Source: Confluentibacter lentus
GTDB lineage: Bacteria; Bacteroidota; Bacteroidia; Flavobacteriales; Flavobacteriaceae
Reading direction: 5' to 3'
NCBI RefSeq assembly: GCF_002806995.1
Contig: NZ_NIHE01000001.1
Coordinates: forward strand, 558,001 to 622,000
Length of the DNA: 64,000 nucleotides
Position 1 is the stretch's first letter. Every line of letters begins with the position of its first letter. Of this stretch, positions 1-7,959 are shown piece after piece. A model generated the notes under the pieces. That model saw only the letters and a program-made list of their open reading frames with translations, had not been told where the DNA came from and searched no databases. The position numbers were made by a program, and so were the translations under genes.

Positions 1-536
1 AAAAGCTTTGGTTCGCCCTTTCTATAAATCTTAAGATTTACTTTGGAATTTATTTCACCTTTGAGTTTCTCTAAAATTTCTTTATTCTGTAATCGTTTCC
101 CTGTCAAAGAATCATTATTTGCCATAACAATTCTGTCCCCTCCTTTAATACCAGCTCGTGCACTTGGGCCATTTTCAATGGGTCTAATAACCACAATAGT
201 ATCTTTATAAGTATAAAAACTGATACCTATGCCCACAAAATCGCCCTTCATGTTTTCGGCAACACGATCCATATCTTCTTTTGGGATATAAACGGAATGT
301 GGATCGAGATTATCTAAAATCCCATTAACGGTAACATCTACAATACTATCTGTATTTATATCATCAACATAGTCATAATCGATATAATCGATGAGTCTGT
401 TAATTTTATCCTTCTTACTATTTTTAGAAAAGAGCCTATCGGAAGAATCCATAAAATTTAGTTTTCCTCCAATATAAATTCCTGCTGCAATGGCAGCACC
501 CAAAATAAGGGGCAAATATTTTTTTTGAAACTGCAT
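1..536 (-). CDS. S41 family C-terminal processing peptidase, N-terminal part
   Basis: Partial gene cut by the left window edge; about 178 residues are visible. My translation from the ATG at 536 begins MQFQKKYLPLILGAAIAAG, a single N-terminal membrane or signal segment. A segment with DNLDPHSVYIPKED follows, typical of the region before the PDZ domain in CtpA-type proteases, then a PDZ domain (GDFVGIGISF, GPSARAGIKGGDRI). The Ser/Lys catalytic domain would lie beyond the window. Members cleave periplasmic proteins near their C-termini. The start overlaps the dCMP deaminase stop by one base (TAATG), so the two genes are very probably co-transcribed and translationally coupled. Family assignment is firm; the substrate is unknown. 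Confidence 0.9.
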   Translation of the reverse strand, partial: MQFQKKYLPLILGAAIAAGIYIGGKLNFMDSSDRLFSKNSKKDKINRLIDYIDYDYVDDINTDSIVDVTVNGILDNLDPHSVYIPKEDMDRVAENMKGDFVGIGISFYTYKDTIVVIRPIENGPSARAGIKGGDRIVMANNDSLTGKRLQNKEILEKLKGEINSKVNLKIYRKGEPKL

Positions 537-967
537 TATGGGGTTAAATCTTCTATTAATTTAAGTTTTATTCCAGCTTTCTCTAAAAACCGTAAACCAG
601 AATCATCTTTGTAGGCTTGGTTATAAACTACTTTTACAATACCTGCTTGATGAATAAGTTTACTGCACTCTTTACAAGGAGACATCGTAATATATAATGT
701 AGCACCTTTACAAGATTGCGTAGAAGCTGCTACCTTTAAAATAGCGTTTGCTTCTGCATGTAACACATACCATTTGGTATAGCCTTCTTCATCTTCGCAA
801 AAATTCTCAAATCCAGATGGTGTGCCATTATAACCATCAGAAATTATCATTCGGTCTTTAACAATAAGTGCTCCTACTTGTCTGCGTTTGCAATAGGACA
901 ACTTACCCCACTCTTGCGCTATCCGTAAGTAAGCTTTATCATATTTTAATTGTTTAGTTTCCGACAT
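536..967 (-). CDS. Deoxycytidylate (dCMP) deaminase family protein
   Basis: A 143-residue zinc-dependent deaminase that would convert dCMP to dUMP in the cytoplasm, feeding dTMP synthesis. The zinc-binding and catalytic motif HAE lies at residues 70-72 and the second zinc motif PCKEC at 97-101. An N-terminal segment with CKRRQVGALIVKD and DGYNGTPSG is typical of the dCMP deaminase/ComEB family, and the length is normal. The gene precedes the S41 protease gene with a one-base overlap. Promoter elements were not recognised in the 116-base gap upstream. A role in competence, as suggested by the ComEB name, is not implied. Confidence 0.9.
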   Translation of the reverse strand: MSETKQLKYDKAYLRIAQEWGKLSYCKRRQVGALIVKDRMIISDGYNGTPSGFENFCEDEEGYTKWYVLHAEANAILKVAASTQSCKGATLYITMSPCKECSKLIHQAGIVKVVYNQAYKDDSGLRFLEKAGIKLKLIEDLTP

Positions 968-1083
968 TAATAAAATTTAATATAGTCTATTAAAAAATTG
1001 TATAACGAATATAAATGGTTGGTATTTTAATTACAATGCAAGTTCGTTAAAGTTTTACCAAATTTGATAGGATTGGCTTCTTT

Positions 1084-1674
1084 TTAGACCAAATAATCAC
1101 TTTTAAGTATCATAGGTATGACAAGGCCAACCACCACCGCTGAAATTACCATGGCCCAATCGCGTTTAGAGAACCTAAATAATGTTTGTACCAAATAGCC
1201 CAAAAACAAAACGATGAACACAATGATGACTTGAGCAATTTCTATGCCTAAAGCAAATTCTATCAGCAAAATTAGTTTAGAATCGGTATCGCTCAATAAA
1301 ATTTTAAATTCTCTTGCAAAACCCAAACCATGAATCAATCCAAAAAACAAAGCAGATAGAAACAAAACCCCTACTTTTCCTTTTTGTGGCCCCTTGCCTG
1401 CCGTAAATACATTAAAAATAGCCGCAATTAGAATAGTTATCGGAATTAAAAGCTCGACTAAGGCTGCTTTTACATTAATAAGATTATAAACTGCCAAAAC
1501 CAAAGTGAGCGTATGGCCTAAAGTAAACATAGTTACCAACAAAAAAACCCGTTTCCAATCTTTAAAAACATAGGGGACAGTTAAAGCAATTAGAAATAAA
1601 ACATGGTCGTAGGCGTTAATATCAAGAACATGATTGATTCCATACTGTATATTAAACCAGATATTTTCAAGCAT
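1084..1674 (-). CDS. HupE/UreJ-like membrane protein
   Basis: A 196-residue protein with about six hydrophobic helices. Conserved histidines sit at helix edges: YGINHVLDINAYDHVLF near the N-terminus, FTLGHTLTL in the middle and FGLIHGLGFA after it. This is the pattern of the HupE/UreJ family (the second Pfam family of that name), often linked to nickel or cobalt handling, although the Bacteroidota members are mostly uncharacterised. No urease or hydrogenase genes are in the window, so the metal role is only a family-level guess. The gene is divergent from the lipoprotein gene at 1781. Confidence 0.75.
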   Translation of the reverse strand: MLENIWFNIQYGINHVLDINAYDHVLFLIALTVPYVFKDWKRVFLLVTMFTLGHTLTLVLAVYNLINVKAALVELLIPITILIAAIFNVFTAGKGPQKGKVGVLFLSALFFGLIHGLGFAREFKILLSDTDSKLILLIEFALGIEIAQVIIVFIVLFLGYLVQTLFRFSKRDWAMVISAVVVGLVIPMILKSDYLV

Positions 1675-1747
1675 TTTAATTAGATTTCAGGGAACGATTC
1701 AAATATATACAATTATTTGAAATGATATAAAAAATAAACTATTGCCA

Positions 1748-1755
1748 TATATTTG
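1748..1755 (+). promoter_or_regulatory. -7 promoter element
   Basis: TATATTTG matches the Bacteroidota TAnnTTTG element and lies 26 bases upstream of the ATG at 1781. A TTTG at 1716 is too far upstream (28 bases) for a normal -33 partner, so only half of the promoter is supported. Confidence 0.4.
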
Positions 1756-1780
1756 TGCCATAGGTTTTAAAATATTTAGA

Positions 1781-2305
1781 ATGACTGTAAAGTTTTTAGT
1801 TACATGTGTATTACTAATGTGCTTGTCTTGCAAAAAGACAAGCCAAACGAGTTTAGAAAATGGTGATGACAAAACCAAAAAGAGCCAAGTTATTACCGAA
1901 AAAGATATATCTAAATTAAATTATTTGGATTTTGCTATAGACGATAGAGTGGAGCCGATTATTGAATCTTGGCAAGAATTCAATCAATTAGAAGCGATTA
2001 TAGAAAACACCAAAAGGGGCGATTTATCATATTTTAAAACGGATGCCAAAAAAAATTTAAGAACTTTGTTAAGTGACATTAAGGAAACCATTCCAGACAC
2101 CATAAACACACCTGCCATTTTGGCTAGAATTAAGGTTGTAGAAACCAAACTTTATAAAACAGAAAGTTTATCAAATCTTTCTACTACTAAAAAAGACGAG
2201 TTATTAGAAACCTTAAAAGAGCTTTTGGTATCATTTTCCAACCTAAGCTTTCAGCTGAACAAGAAAATGGAGAATGATTCCCAAAACATTCAAAAGCCTA
2301 TTTAG
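1781..2305 (+). CDS. Hypothetical lipoprotein
   Basis: A 174-residue protein of unknown function. I chose the ATG at 1781 over an in-frame TTG at 1742 because it gives a clean lipoprotein signal: a basic start, a hydrophobic stretch and the lipobox CLSC, with the mature Cys at residue 17. The mature part is charged, predicted helical and free of recognisable domains. It is probably anchored in a membrane facing the periplasm. It is followed by a strong hairpin shared with the convergent TPR gene. I do not recognise the family. Confidence 0.75.
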   Translation: MTVKFLVTCVLLMCLSCKKTSQTSLENGDDKTKKSQVITEKDISKLNYLDFAIDDRVEPIIESWQEFNQLEAIIENTKRGDLSYFKTDAKKNLRTLLSDIKETIPDTINTPAILARIKVVETKLYKTESLSNLSTTKKDELLETLKELLVSFSNLSFQLNKKMENDSQNIQKPI

Positions 2306-2318
2306 TGGTTAGTTTAAA

Positions 2319-2361
2319 ATAAAAAAAGGGCTTGTTCAATGATTGAAAAAGCCCTTTTTTT
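2319..2361. terminator. Bidirectional rho-independent terminator
   Basis: An A-run, GGGCTT, a 12-base loop, AAGCCC and a T-run form a stem that works on both strands. It separates the convergent lipoprotein (+) and TPR (-) genes. Confidence 0.85.
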
Positions 2362-2376
2362 ATTTATTTTTTATGA

Positions 2377-3087
2377 TTAATTACCTTGTGCTGGTTGTGC
2401 CTGTAATGCTTGTTTTTGTCTTAACAATTCATTTTTAGTTAACTGTGTTAAGTTAAAATTTGGTGATGCTTTTAAAGCGGCATCCAAAATATCAACAGCT
2501 GCGTCAATGTTAGCTTTTTTGTCTTTATTATAAACCAACAAAGCATTCAAATACATAAAACCACTTTTTAATGCCACTTGATAAGGTGATTGTTGCTCAT
2601 AATAAGTATGTTTCATATCATCCTTTGAATTCACCAATCCGTAATTAATGTGTTTTTCTGCTTCACTTAGTTTATTTAACTGTAAAGTAAGTTCTGCCAA
2701 TTCGTAAGCAACTGATGGATTTGGTTCGCGCTTAAAAAGTTCTTCAAATTGAACAAGAGCTAACTCTGGTTCGTTTACAGATTTTAATGATATCGCCTTT
2801 ACCTGAACTGCAATATCAGAATCATCAACCTTTTTATCTACTCCAATTGTATTTAATGCTTGCAAATATTTACCTTCTGTCATGTAAATGTATGCCAATG
2901 TATCTGTTCTTGCTACAGAAGGGGATAGTACATTTAAATGCGTCATTCCATTAATTATACCTTGAATATCACCTTGCGCTCTCATTTGCTTATTGTAAGC
3001 TTCAAAATGTTTTATTAATTCAGAATTGCTCTGCGCACCTAATTGAATTCCACTAATTAATAAAACCAATAGTAATAATTGTTTCAT
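2377..3087 (-). CDS. Exported tetratricopeptide-repeat protein
   Basis: A 236-residue protein with a clear signal peptide (MKQLLLLVLLISGIQLGAQ, cleavage probably after GAQ). The rest is helical with degenerate TPR-like pairs, for example YIYMTEGKYLQALNTIG and EELFKREPNPSVAYELAELTLQLNKLSEAEKHI. TPRs are protein-interaction scaffolds, so a periplasmic assembly or binding role is likely, but no partner is evident. It ends in a Q/A-rich tail. It stands alone, with a shared terminator downstream and 277 bases of AT-rich sequence upstream in which I see no gene. Confidence 0.8.
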   Translation of the reverse strand: MKQLLLLVLLISGIQLGAQSNSELIKHFEAYNKQMRAQGDIQGIINGMTHLNVLSPSVARTDTLAYIYMTEGKYLQALNTIGVDKKVDDSDIAVQVKAISLKSVNEPELALVQFEELFKREPNPSVAYELAELTLQLNKLSEAEKHINYGLVNSKDDMKHTYYEQQSPYQVALKSGFMYLNALLVYNKDKKANIDAAVDILDAALKASPNFNLTQLTKNELLRQKQALQAQPAQGN

Positions 3088-3364
3088 TTTTTTATGTTTA
3101 ATTTATTTAACGGGCTAAATCTATAAAATTTTAACATTTAATATATTAAAACTTCCTTAATTCTTTCAAAAAACATGCTAATTAAAACAAGAATGGACTT
3201 ATACTATGCATACAATAAATTTTTAAACATTTTAATGTATTATAAAGAACCTTGTTAATAATATAAGAATACGGAAAGTTTAGTGCTTTTTAATTATTAA
3301 AAATAGGATTATAGGAAAAATAGAAAATATTTGCTACATTTAGTAATCTTAAAATTTTAACACT

Positions 3365-3832
3365 ATGGGAATTAAAAGTTTTTTAGCCGCACGGAAAAAT
3401 CAAAACAAGATGACCACCGAAGTCCCTCTTAAGGTTAGCGATTATATGAGCAAGAAACTCATAACTTTTAAATCTGATGACAAGATTGAAACCGTTATAG
3501 ACTCCCTAATTAAGCATCGGATTTCTGGTGGCCCTGTAGTAAACAGTAAAAATGAATTGATTGGCATCATATCTGAAGGGGATTGCATAAAACAATTGAG
3601 TGAAAGCAGATACCACAATTTACCTATGACCAACAATACTGTTGAAAAATGCATGGTGAAAAATGTTGAAACCATTGATGGCAATATGAATATTTTCGAT
3701 GCTGCCAATAAATTTTTGGAATCTAAACGCCGTCGGTTTCCTATTCTTCAAGACGGTAAATTGGTTGGTCAAATAAGTCAAAAAGACATCCTTAAGGCAG
3801 CTTTGGCATTAAAAGGTCACGATTGGAAATAA
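3365..3832 (+). CDS. CBS-domain protein
   Basis: A 155-residue cytoplasmic protein made almost entirely of two CBS motifs: VSDYMSKKLITFKSDDKIETVIDSLIKHRISGGPVVN (about residues 24-65) and VEKCMVKNVETIDGNMNIFDAANKFLESKRRRFPIL (about 90-130). A tandem CBS pair usually binds adenine nucleotides as an energy or ligand sensor. There is no fused enzyme or channel, so it may act in trans on an unknown partner. Its stop is only four bases from the convergent zinc-ribbon gene, with no terminator between them. Confidence 0.85.
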   Translation: MGIKSFLAARKNQNKMTTEVPLKVSDYMSKKLITFKSDDKIETVIDSLIKHRISGGPVVNSKNELIGIISEGDCIKQLSESRYHNLPMTNNTVEKCMVKNVETIDGNMNIFDAANKFLESKRRRFPILQDGKLVGQISQKDILKAALALKGHDWK

Positions 3833-3836
3833 TAGA

Positions 3837-4187
3837 TTAACTTTCTCTTTTTACCAAAGCAAAATAATCGCCTTCTATCGGTAAATATCCTTGGTCGTAC
3901 ACAAAGTAATAAACCGTCCCTGCTTTTGTGGTGTAAATACTTGTGAAGTAATTAAAATCAAAACCCTTTTCAATAAGTTTCGCTCTAGAAATGGTGGTTT
4001 TTTTATCTGGGTTAACGTCTTCTAATATACGATGGTTTTTTCGTAACCTGTTATTGGTATTACGAATGAGGTTTTTGCTATCCTTATTTACATTGTTATT
4101 ATAGGCATTTCTACAGCCATCACTACAGAATTTTTTATCAATTCTGCCTACAATAGTATCGCCACATTCTAGACATTGTTTTGCCAT
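3837..4187 (-). CDS. Small zinc-ribbon protein
   Basis: A 116-residue protein that starts with a treble-clef type zinc motif, CLECGD then FCSDGCRNAYNN (Cys near residues 5, 8, 21 and 25). A basic, Asn/Arg-rich stretch and a C-terminal alpha/beta segment of unknown role follow. The zinc motif resembles short DUF2116-like ribbons that bind nucleic acid or protein. It lies 16 bases after the DinB-family gene on the same strand, so the two probably form an operon. Function unknown; the family is conserved in flavobacteria from memory only. Confidence 0.7.
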   Translation of the reverse strand: MAKQCLECGDTIVGRIDKKFCSDGCRNAYNNNVNKDSKNLIRNTNNRLRKNHRILEDVNPDKKTTISRAKLIEKGFDFNYFTSIYTTKAGTVYYFVYDQGYLPIEGDYFALVKRES

Positions 4188-4203
4188 ATTCAGTTATTAA
4201 AAT

Positions 4204-4713
4204 TTACCAATTGCCTGCATATTGGAGATCTATATTAATTTTTTCTTTAAAATAAAGATATTGATGCCTATTAATTTGCCTGAAATGTAAATAATCATGA
4301 GCTAACCAATTACTTAAAAATAGTTTTGCTGACATAGGACCTAATTTAGGGTGTTGATAAATATTATTCCATTTCGCATCAACACTTTTTTTTAACCAAA
4401 TAACCGATTTATTTCGTTCATTTAAAAAAGCCTGCAGTATATCTGTATAATTTTGTGATATATAATCATGTTCTAAAACCCAATCTTCCGGATTAATTGA
4501 AGGCATTTCAACTAAAGGAGTTTCCAGAGTATGTTTAACTCGAGCTCTAAAATCGTCTCTTTCCTCATCAAATAAATGGCAAACTATTTCAAGAATACAC
4601 CATTTTTTTGGTTCTGGTCTCCACAAATATTCATCCTTACTTTTTGATGACAATAAACCCTTAAATATCTCTTTGTTTATTTCTAATTGATTAATAATCT
4701 GTAAAATAGTCAT
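4204..4713 (-). CDS. DinB/YfiT-like metal-dependent hydrolase family protein
   Basis: A 169-residue four-helix bundle protein. The three expected metal-binding histidines are visible in EIVCHLFDEE (about residue 46) and LAHDYLHFRQI (about residues 139 and 143). WRPEPKKWCILEI matches the usual DinB_2 pattern in which the substrate pocket is framed by W and P. Some family members are thiol-S-transferases; this one has no assigned substrate. It heads a likely two-gene unit with the zinc-ribbon gene and is divergent from ssb. Confidence 0.8.
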   Translation of the reverse strand: MTILQIINQLEINKEIFKGLLSSKSKDEYLWRPEPKKWCILEIVCHLFDEERDDFRARVKHTLETPLVEMPSINPEDWVLEHDYISQNYTDILQAFLNERNKSVIWLKKSVDAKWNNIYQHPKLGPMSAKLFLSNWLAHDYLHFRQINRHQYLYFKEKINIDLQYAGNW

Positions 4714-4755
4714 TTATATTTTTGTATATAGGTGCTAATATATGAAATATTATCC

Positions 4756-4805
4756 ATTTACAAACGACTACAAACATTTACAAACGATTTTAAATATTTA
4801 TCAAC
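4756..4805. repeat. Helically phased TACAAAC repeats upstream of ssb
   Basis: TACAAAC occurs at 4759, 4769 and 4779, a period of exactly 10 bp, with a degenerate fourth copy (TATCAAC) at 4799, again in phase. ATTTACAAACGA is repeated at 4756 and 4776. It lies about 90-140 bases upstream of the ssb start. Confidence 0.5.
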
Positions 4806-4828
4806 CGAATAACATTTGGAAGCAGTCG

Positions 4829-4836
4829 CATCTTTG
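4829..4836 (+). promoter_or_regulatory. Possible -7 element of ssb
   Basis: CATCTTTG differs from TAnnTTTG at one position and lies 59 bases upstream of the ssb ATG. No convincing -33 element is present at the usual spacing. Confidence 0.3.
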
Positions 4837-4895
4837 CCTTGTCGAAACATAAGAACTCGATAGTATTAACTGTTTAACATTAAAAATTTAAAATT

Positions 4896-5228
4896 ATGAG
4901 CGCAATTAAAAACAAAGTACAGTTGATTGGTAACTTAGGAAATGATCCAGAAATCATCAATTTAGAATCGGGAAAAAGGCTTGCTAAATTCACCATAGCA
5001 ACCAATGAGAGTTATAAAAATAATAAAGGTGAAAAAGTAACGGACACCCAATGGCACAATGTGGTTGCTTGGGGAAAAACCGCTGAAATCATTGAAAAAT
5101 ATCTAACAAAGGGAAAAGAAGTTGCTGTTGAAGGCAAGCTAACTTCTAGAAGCTACGAAACCAAAGAAGGTGAAAAACGTTACATTACTGAAGTAATTTG
5201 TAACGAATTACTAATGTTAGGAAAATAA
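4896..5228 (+). CDS. ssb: Single-stranded DNA-binding protein, short form
   Basis: A 110-residue OB-fold protein beginning MSAIKNKVQLIGNLGNDPEI, followed by FTIATNESYKN and TQWHNVVAWGKTAEI, all hallmarks of bacterial SSB. It would coat single-stranded DNA as an oligomer during replication, repair or recombination. Unusually it ends at ICNELLMLGK right after the OB fold. The disordered linker and acidic tail (DDDIPF-like) that recruit partner proteins in standard SSB are absent. That suggests a second, tail-less SSB alongside a full-length one elsewhere. Upstream phased repeats may be regulatory. A strong terminator follows. Confidence 0.92.
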   Translation: MSAIKNKVQLIGNLGNDPEIINLESGKRLAKFTIATNESYKNNKGEKVTDTQWHNVVAWGKTAEIIEKYLTKGKEVAVEGKLTSRSYETKEGEKRYITEVICNELLMLGK

Positions 5229-5248
5229 ACACTTAACCTATCTATTAT

Positions 5249-5291
5249 TTAAATGAGACTGAAGCCTAATTTTTTGCTTCAGTCTCATTTT
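5249..5291. terminator. Bidirectional terminator overlapping the nadB 3' end
   Basis: AATGAGACTGAAGC pairs perfectly with GCTTCAGTCTCATT around a loop of about ten bases, with T-rich flanks. The nadB stop (5266-5268) falls in the loop, so one arm encodes the last residues of NadB. Confidence 0.85.
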
Positions 5292-6846
5292 CTTTTATAT
5301 TATCCAATTTATAAAAACCGCCTTTATTTTCTTTTCTGGCAATGGATTGATTGATAATTAAATGTGCCACATTAATCATGTTCCTTAATTCACATAGCGA
5401 CGTGGATACTTTAGCTTGCTTGTAAAATTCTTCAACCTCATCGGCTATTAAATCTAAATGTTTAATCGCTTTTGTTAATCGGCTATCGCTTCTTACAATA
5501 CCAACATAATCACGCATTAAAGCTTGTAGTTGCTTCAAATTATACTGAATGATAACATGTTCTCTTGGTACACTGGTGCCTTCATCATTCCATTCTGGAA
5601 TATTTAATTCTAAAGTATCATATGTATGTTCAGAATGATATTTAAAAATATTGTGGGCATAAACCAAAGCTTCCAACAAGGAATTTGAAGCTAATCTATT
5701 CGCTCCATGCAATCCTGTTCTAGTGCATTCTCCGCAAGCGAATAAATTATTAATGGTTGTTTTCCCATCCATATCTACATCTATACCGCCACATAGATAA
5801 TGGGACGCGGGAACCACTGGAATCCAATCGGTTTCAACATCAATATGGTTTTGTTTGCATTTTTTATAAATATTCGGGAAATGCTTTTTAAATGCTTCAA
5901 TATCTATATGGGTACAATCTAAGAACACATTGGTATCTCCAGTTTTCTTTAATTCACTGTCTATACTTTGTGACACAATATCCCTGGAAGCTAATTCAGC
6001 TCGCTCATCATAATCAAGCATAAACCTGTAGCCGCTTTTGTTTCTTAAATAAGCCCCCATACCTCTTACGGCTTCAGAAATTAAAAAAGACGATTGGTCG
6101 CCTCTAGCATCGTAAAGTGCCGTTGGATGGAATTGTATAAATTCCATATCGGAAATCTTTGCCTTTGCTCTATAAGCCATGGCTATACCATCGCCCGTAG
6201 CAATTACAGGATTGGTAGTGTGCCCATATACTTTGCCGATACCGCCTGATGCCAATAAGGTACTATCTGCTTTAATGGTGAATATGGTCCCTTTTTTTTG
6301 GTCGAAAACATAAGCACCATAACAGGTATTATCCTTAGCTTGAGGATCTGTAATATGATGTTTGGTTATTAAATCGATGGCAAAATGATGGGACCACAAG
6401 GTTACATTTTTTAGTTCGTGCACTTTTTTAAGCAAAGCGCGTTCAATTTCGTAACCAGTAATGTCTTTATGATGTACAATTCTATATTCTGAATGCCCAC
6501 CTTCTTTTCCCAAATTGAATTCGCCACTAGCATCGGTATCAAAATTAGCCCCCCAAAGCAATAGCTCTTCAAGGCGCTTAGGCCCTTCCTTTACAACCAT
6601 TTTCACAACAGCTTCATCGCAAAGTCCATCGCCAGCAACAAGTGTGTCTTTAACGTGCTTTGTAAAGGAGTCCTTACCATCTAGAACAATAGCGACACCG
6701 CCTTGGGCATACTTCGTATTAGATTCATCTTCATTGGATTTGGTAATGATGGTGACCTTCCTGTCTGGAAATTTTTCAGCAATTTTAACAGCGAATGTTA
6801 GCCCTGCAATACCAGAACCTATAACCAAATAGTTTGTTGAAATCAT
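5266..6846 (-). CDS. nadB: L-aspartate oxidase
   Basis: A 526-residue FAD enzyme oxidising L-aspartate to iminoaspartate, the first step of de novo NAD synthesis. The dinucleotide-binding motif GSGIAGLTFA lies at residues 8-17. NTKYAQGGVA, HHKDITGYEIE, ASGGIGKVYGHTTNP and FIQFHPTAL follow, then HGANRLASNSLLEA near 380, all typical of NadB and the succinate dehydrogenase flavoprotein fold. The C-terminal helical domain is complete. The start lies one base after the nadA stop, so nadA-nadB is an operon and the product can be passed to NadA. The last codons lie inside a terminator hairpin shared with ssb. Confidence 0.96.
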   Translation of the reverse strand: MISTNYLVIGSGIAGLTFAVKIAEKFPDRKVTIITKSNEDESNTKYAQGGVAIVLDGKDSFTKHVKDTLVAGDGLCDEAVVKMVVKEGPKRLEELLLWGANFDTDASGEFNLGKEGGHSEYRIVHHKDITGYEIERALLKKVHELKNVTLWSHHFAIDLITKHHITDPQAKDNTCYGAYVFDQKKGTIFTIKADSTLLASGGIGKVYGHTTNPVIATGDGIAMAYRAKAKISDMEFIQFHPTALYDARGDQSSFLISEAVRGMGAYLRNKSGYRFMLDYDERAELASRDIVSQSIDSELKKTGDTNVFLDCTHIDIEAFKKHFPNIYKKCKQNHIDVETDWIPVVPASHYLCGGIDVDMDGKTTINNLFACGECTRTGLHGANRLASNSLLEALVYAHNIFKYHSEHTYDTLELNIPEWNDEGTSVPREHVIIQYNLKQLQALMRDYVGIVRSDSRLTKAIKHLDLIADEVEEFYKQAKVSTSLCELRNMINVAHLIINQSIARKENKGGFYKLDNIKENETEAKN

Positions 6847-6847
6847 A

Positions 6848-7774
6848 TTATTTAGACAGTTCTAACATACGTTCAATGGGCACTAACGCTTTTTTTCTAA
6901 TATGCTCAGGCACTTCAATCTGTGGACTTTCATTAAGCAAACAATCGTATAATTTTTGAAGTGTGTTCATTTTCATGAAATGACATTCGCTACAAGCACA
7001 AGTATTATCTTCAACAGCAGGTGCAGGTATCAATTCCGTTTCTGGCATTTCCTGCTGCATTTTGTGTAAAATCCCTGCTTCGGTAGCTACAATAAATTTA
7101 TCTTTTGGATGTGTTTTTACATAATTTATCATCCCAGAAGTAGAACCAATATAAGTGGCCGTATTTAAAATATGCTCTTCAGATTCTGGGTGCGCTATAA
7201 TTTTATAATCTGGATGTTTTTTGTGTAATTCTATCAGTTTATCGATCGAAAAAGCTTCGTGAACAATACAACTCCCATCCCAAAGCAACATGTCCCGACC
7301 TGTTTTTTTCATGATATATCTGCCAAGATTTTTATCCGGCGCGAAAATAATAGGGGTATCTTTTGGAATGGATTCTACGATTTTAACGGCATTGGAAGAC
7401 GTACAAACAATATCGGTCAATGCTTTTATTTCTGCCGAACAGTTTACATAAGTAATCACCACATGGTCTGGATGAGCTTTTGTGAATGCCTCGAATAAAT
7501 CTGGCGGACAAGAATCTGCCAACGAGCAACCGGCTTTTAAATCGGGTAATACAACAGTTTTTGTTGGATTCAATATTTTGGCAGTTTCTGCCATAAAATG
7601 CACCCCAGCAAACACAATAATGTCGGCATCAGTCTCAGCAGCTTTTTGGGATAAACCTAAGCTATCGCCTACATAATCTGCTATATCCTGTATCTCTGGC
7701 ACTTGATAATAATGTGCCAAAATAACAGCGTTTTTCTCCTTTTTTAATCTTTTTATTTCTTTTACTAAATCCAT
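6848..7774 (-). CDS. nadA: Quinolinate synthase
   Basis: A 308-residue [4Fe-4S] enzyme that condenses iminoaspartate with dihydroxyacetone phosphate to quinolinate. I start at the ATG at 7774 ([10 protein letters not shown]); an in-frame TTG three codons upstream is less likely. Candidate cluster cysteines are seen in [21 protein letters not shown] and [12 protein letters not shown] near residue 258. The substrate motifs [11 protein letters not shown] near the N-terminus and [11 protein letters not shown] are also present. It is first in the nadA-nadB operon. nadC is not in this window. An inverted repeat GGCA-N7-TGCC at 7801-7815 lies just upstream and could be regulatory. Confidence 0.96.
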   Translation of the reverse strand: MDLVKEIKRLKKEKNAVILAHYYQVPEIQDIADYVGDSLGLSQKAAETDADIIVFAGVHFMAETAKILNPTKTVVLPDLKAGCSLADSCPPDLFEAFTKAHPDHVVITYVNCSAEIKALTDIVCTSSNAVKIVESIPKDTPIIFAPDKNLGRYIMKKTGRDMLLWDGSCIVHEAFSIDKLIELHKKHPDYKIIAHPESEEHILNTATYIGSTSGMINYVKTHPKDKFIVATEAGILHKMQQEMPETELIPAPAVEDNTCACSECHFMKMNTLQKLYDCLLNESPQIEVPEHIRKKALVPIERMLELSK

Positions 7775-7894
7775 TTCAACCAAAATTTTACAAATAAATA
7801 GGCAAAACTTATGCCAATATAAATTTGTTATTAATTACAAATATCTTAATTAAAATTTTATTGAAATGAGATTATCATAAAAAATACCATGTCA

Positions 7895-7916
7895 TATAAA
7901 ACAATGGCGTTTTATA
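7895..7916 (-). terminator. Weak hairpin after the 601-residue gene
   Basis: TATAAAAC and GTTTTATA form an 8-bp stem with a 6-base loop 44 bases after the stop at 7960. There is no long T-run, so it is only a possible terminator. Confidence 0.3.
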
Positions 7917-7959
7917 AAGAAAGTTGCTTAATGATTTAGTGACAATATGCTTTATAATT

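Noticed and set aside
1742-1780. TTG upstream start for the lipoprotein
   Set aside because: It breaks the lipoprotein signal and has no family support.
3442-3708. Antisense open reading frame inside the CBS gene
   Set aside because: It is a shadow frame; the protein is irregular, and the + strand CBS protein explains the sequence.
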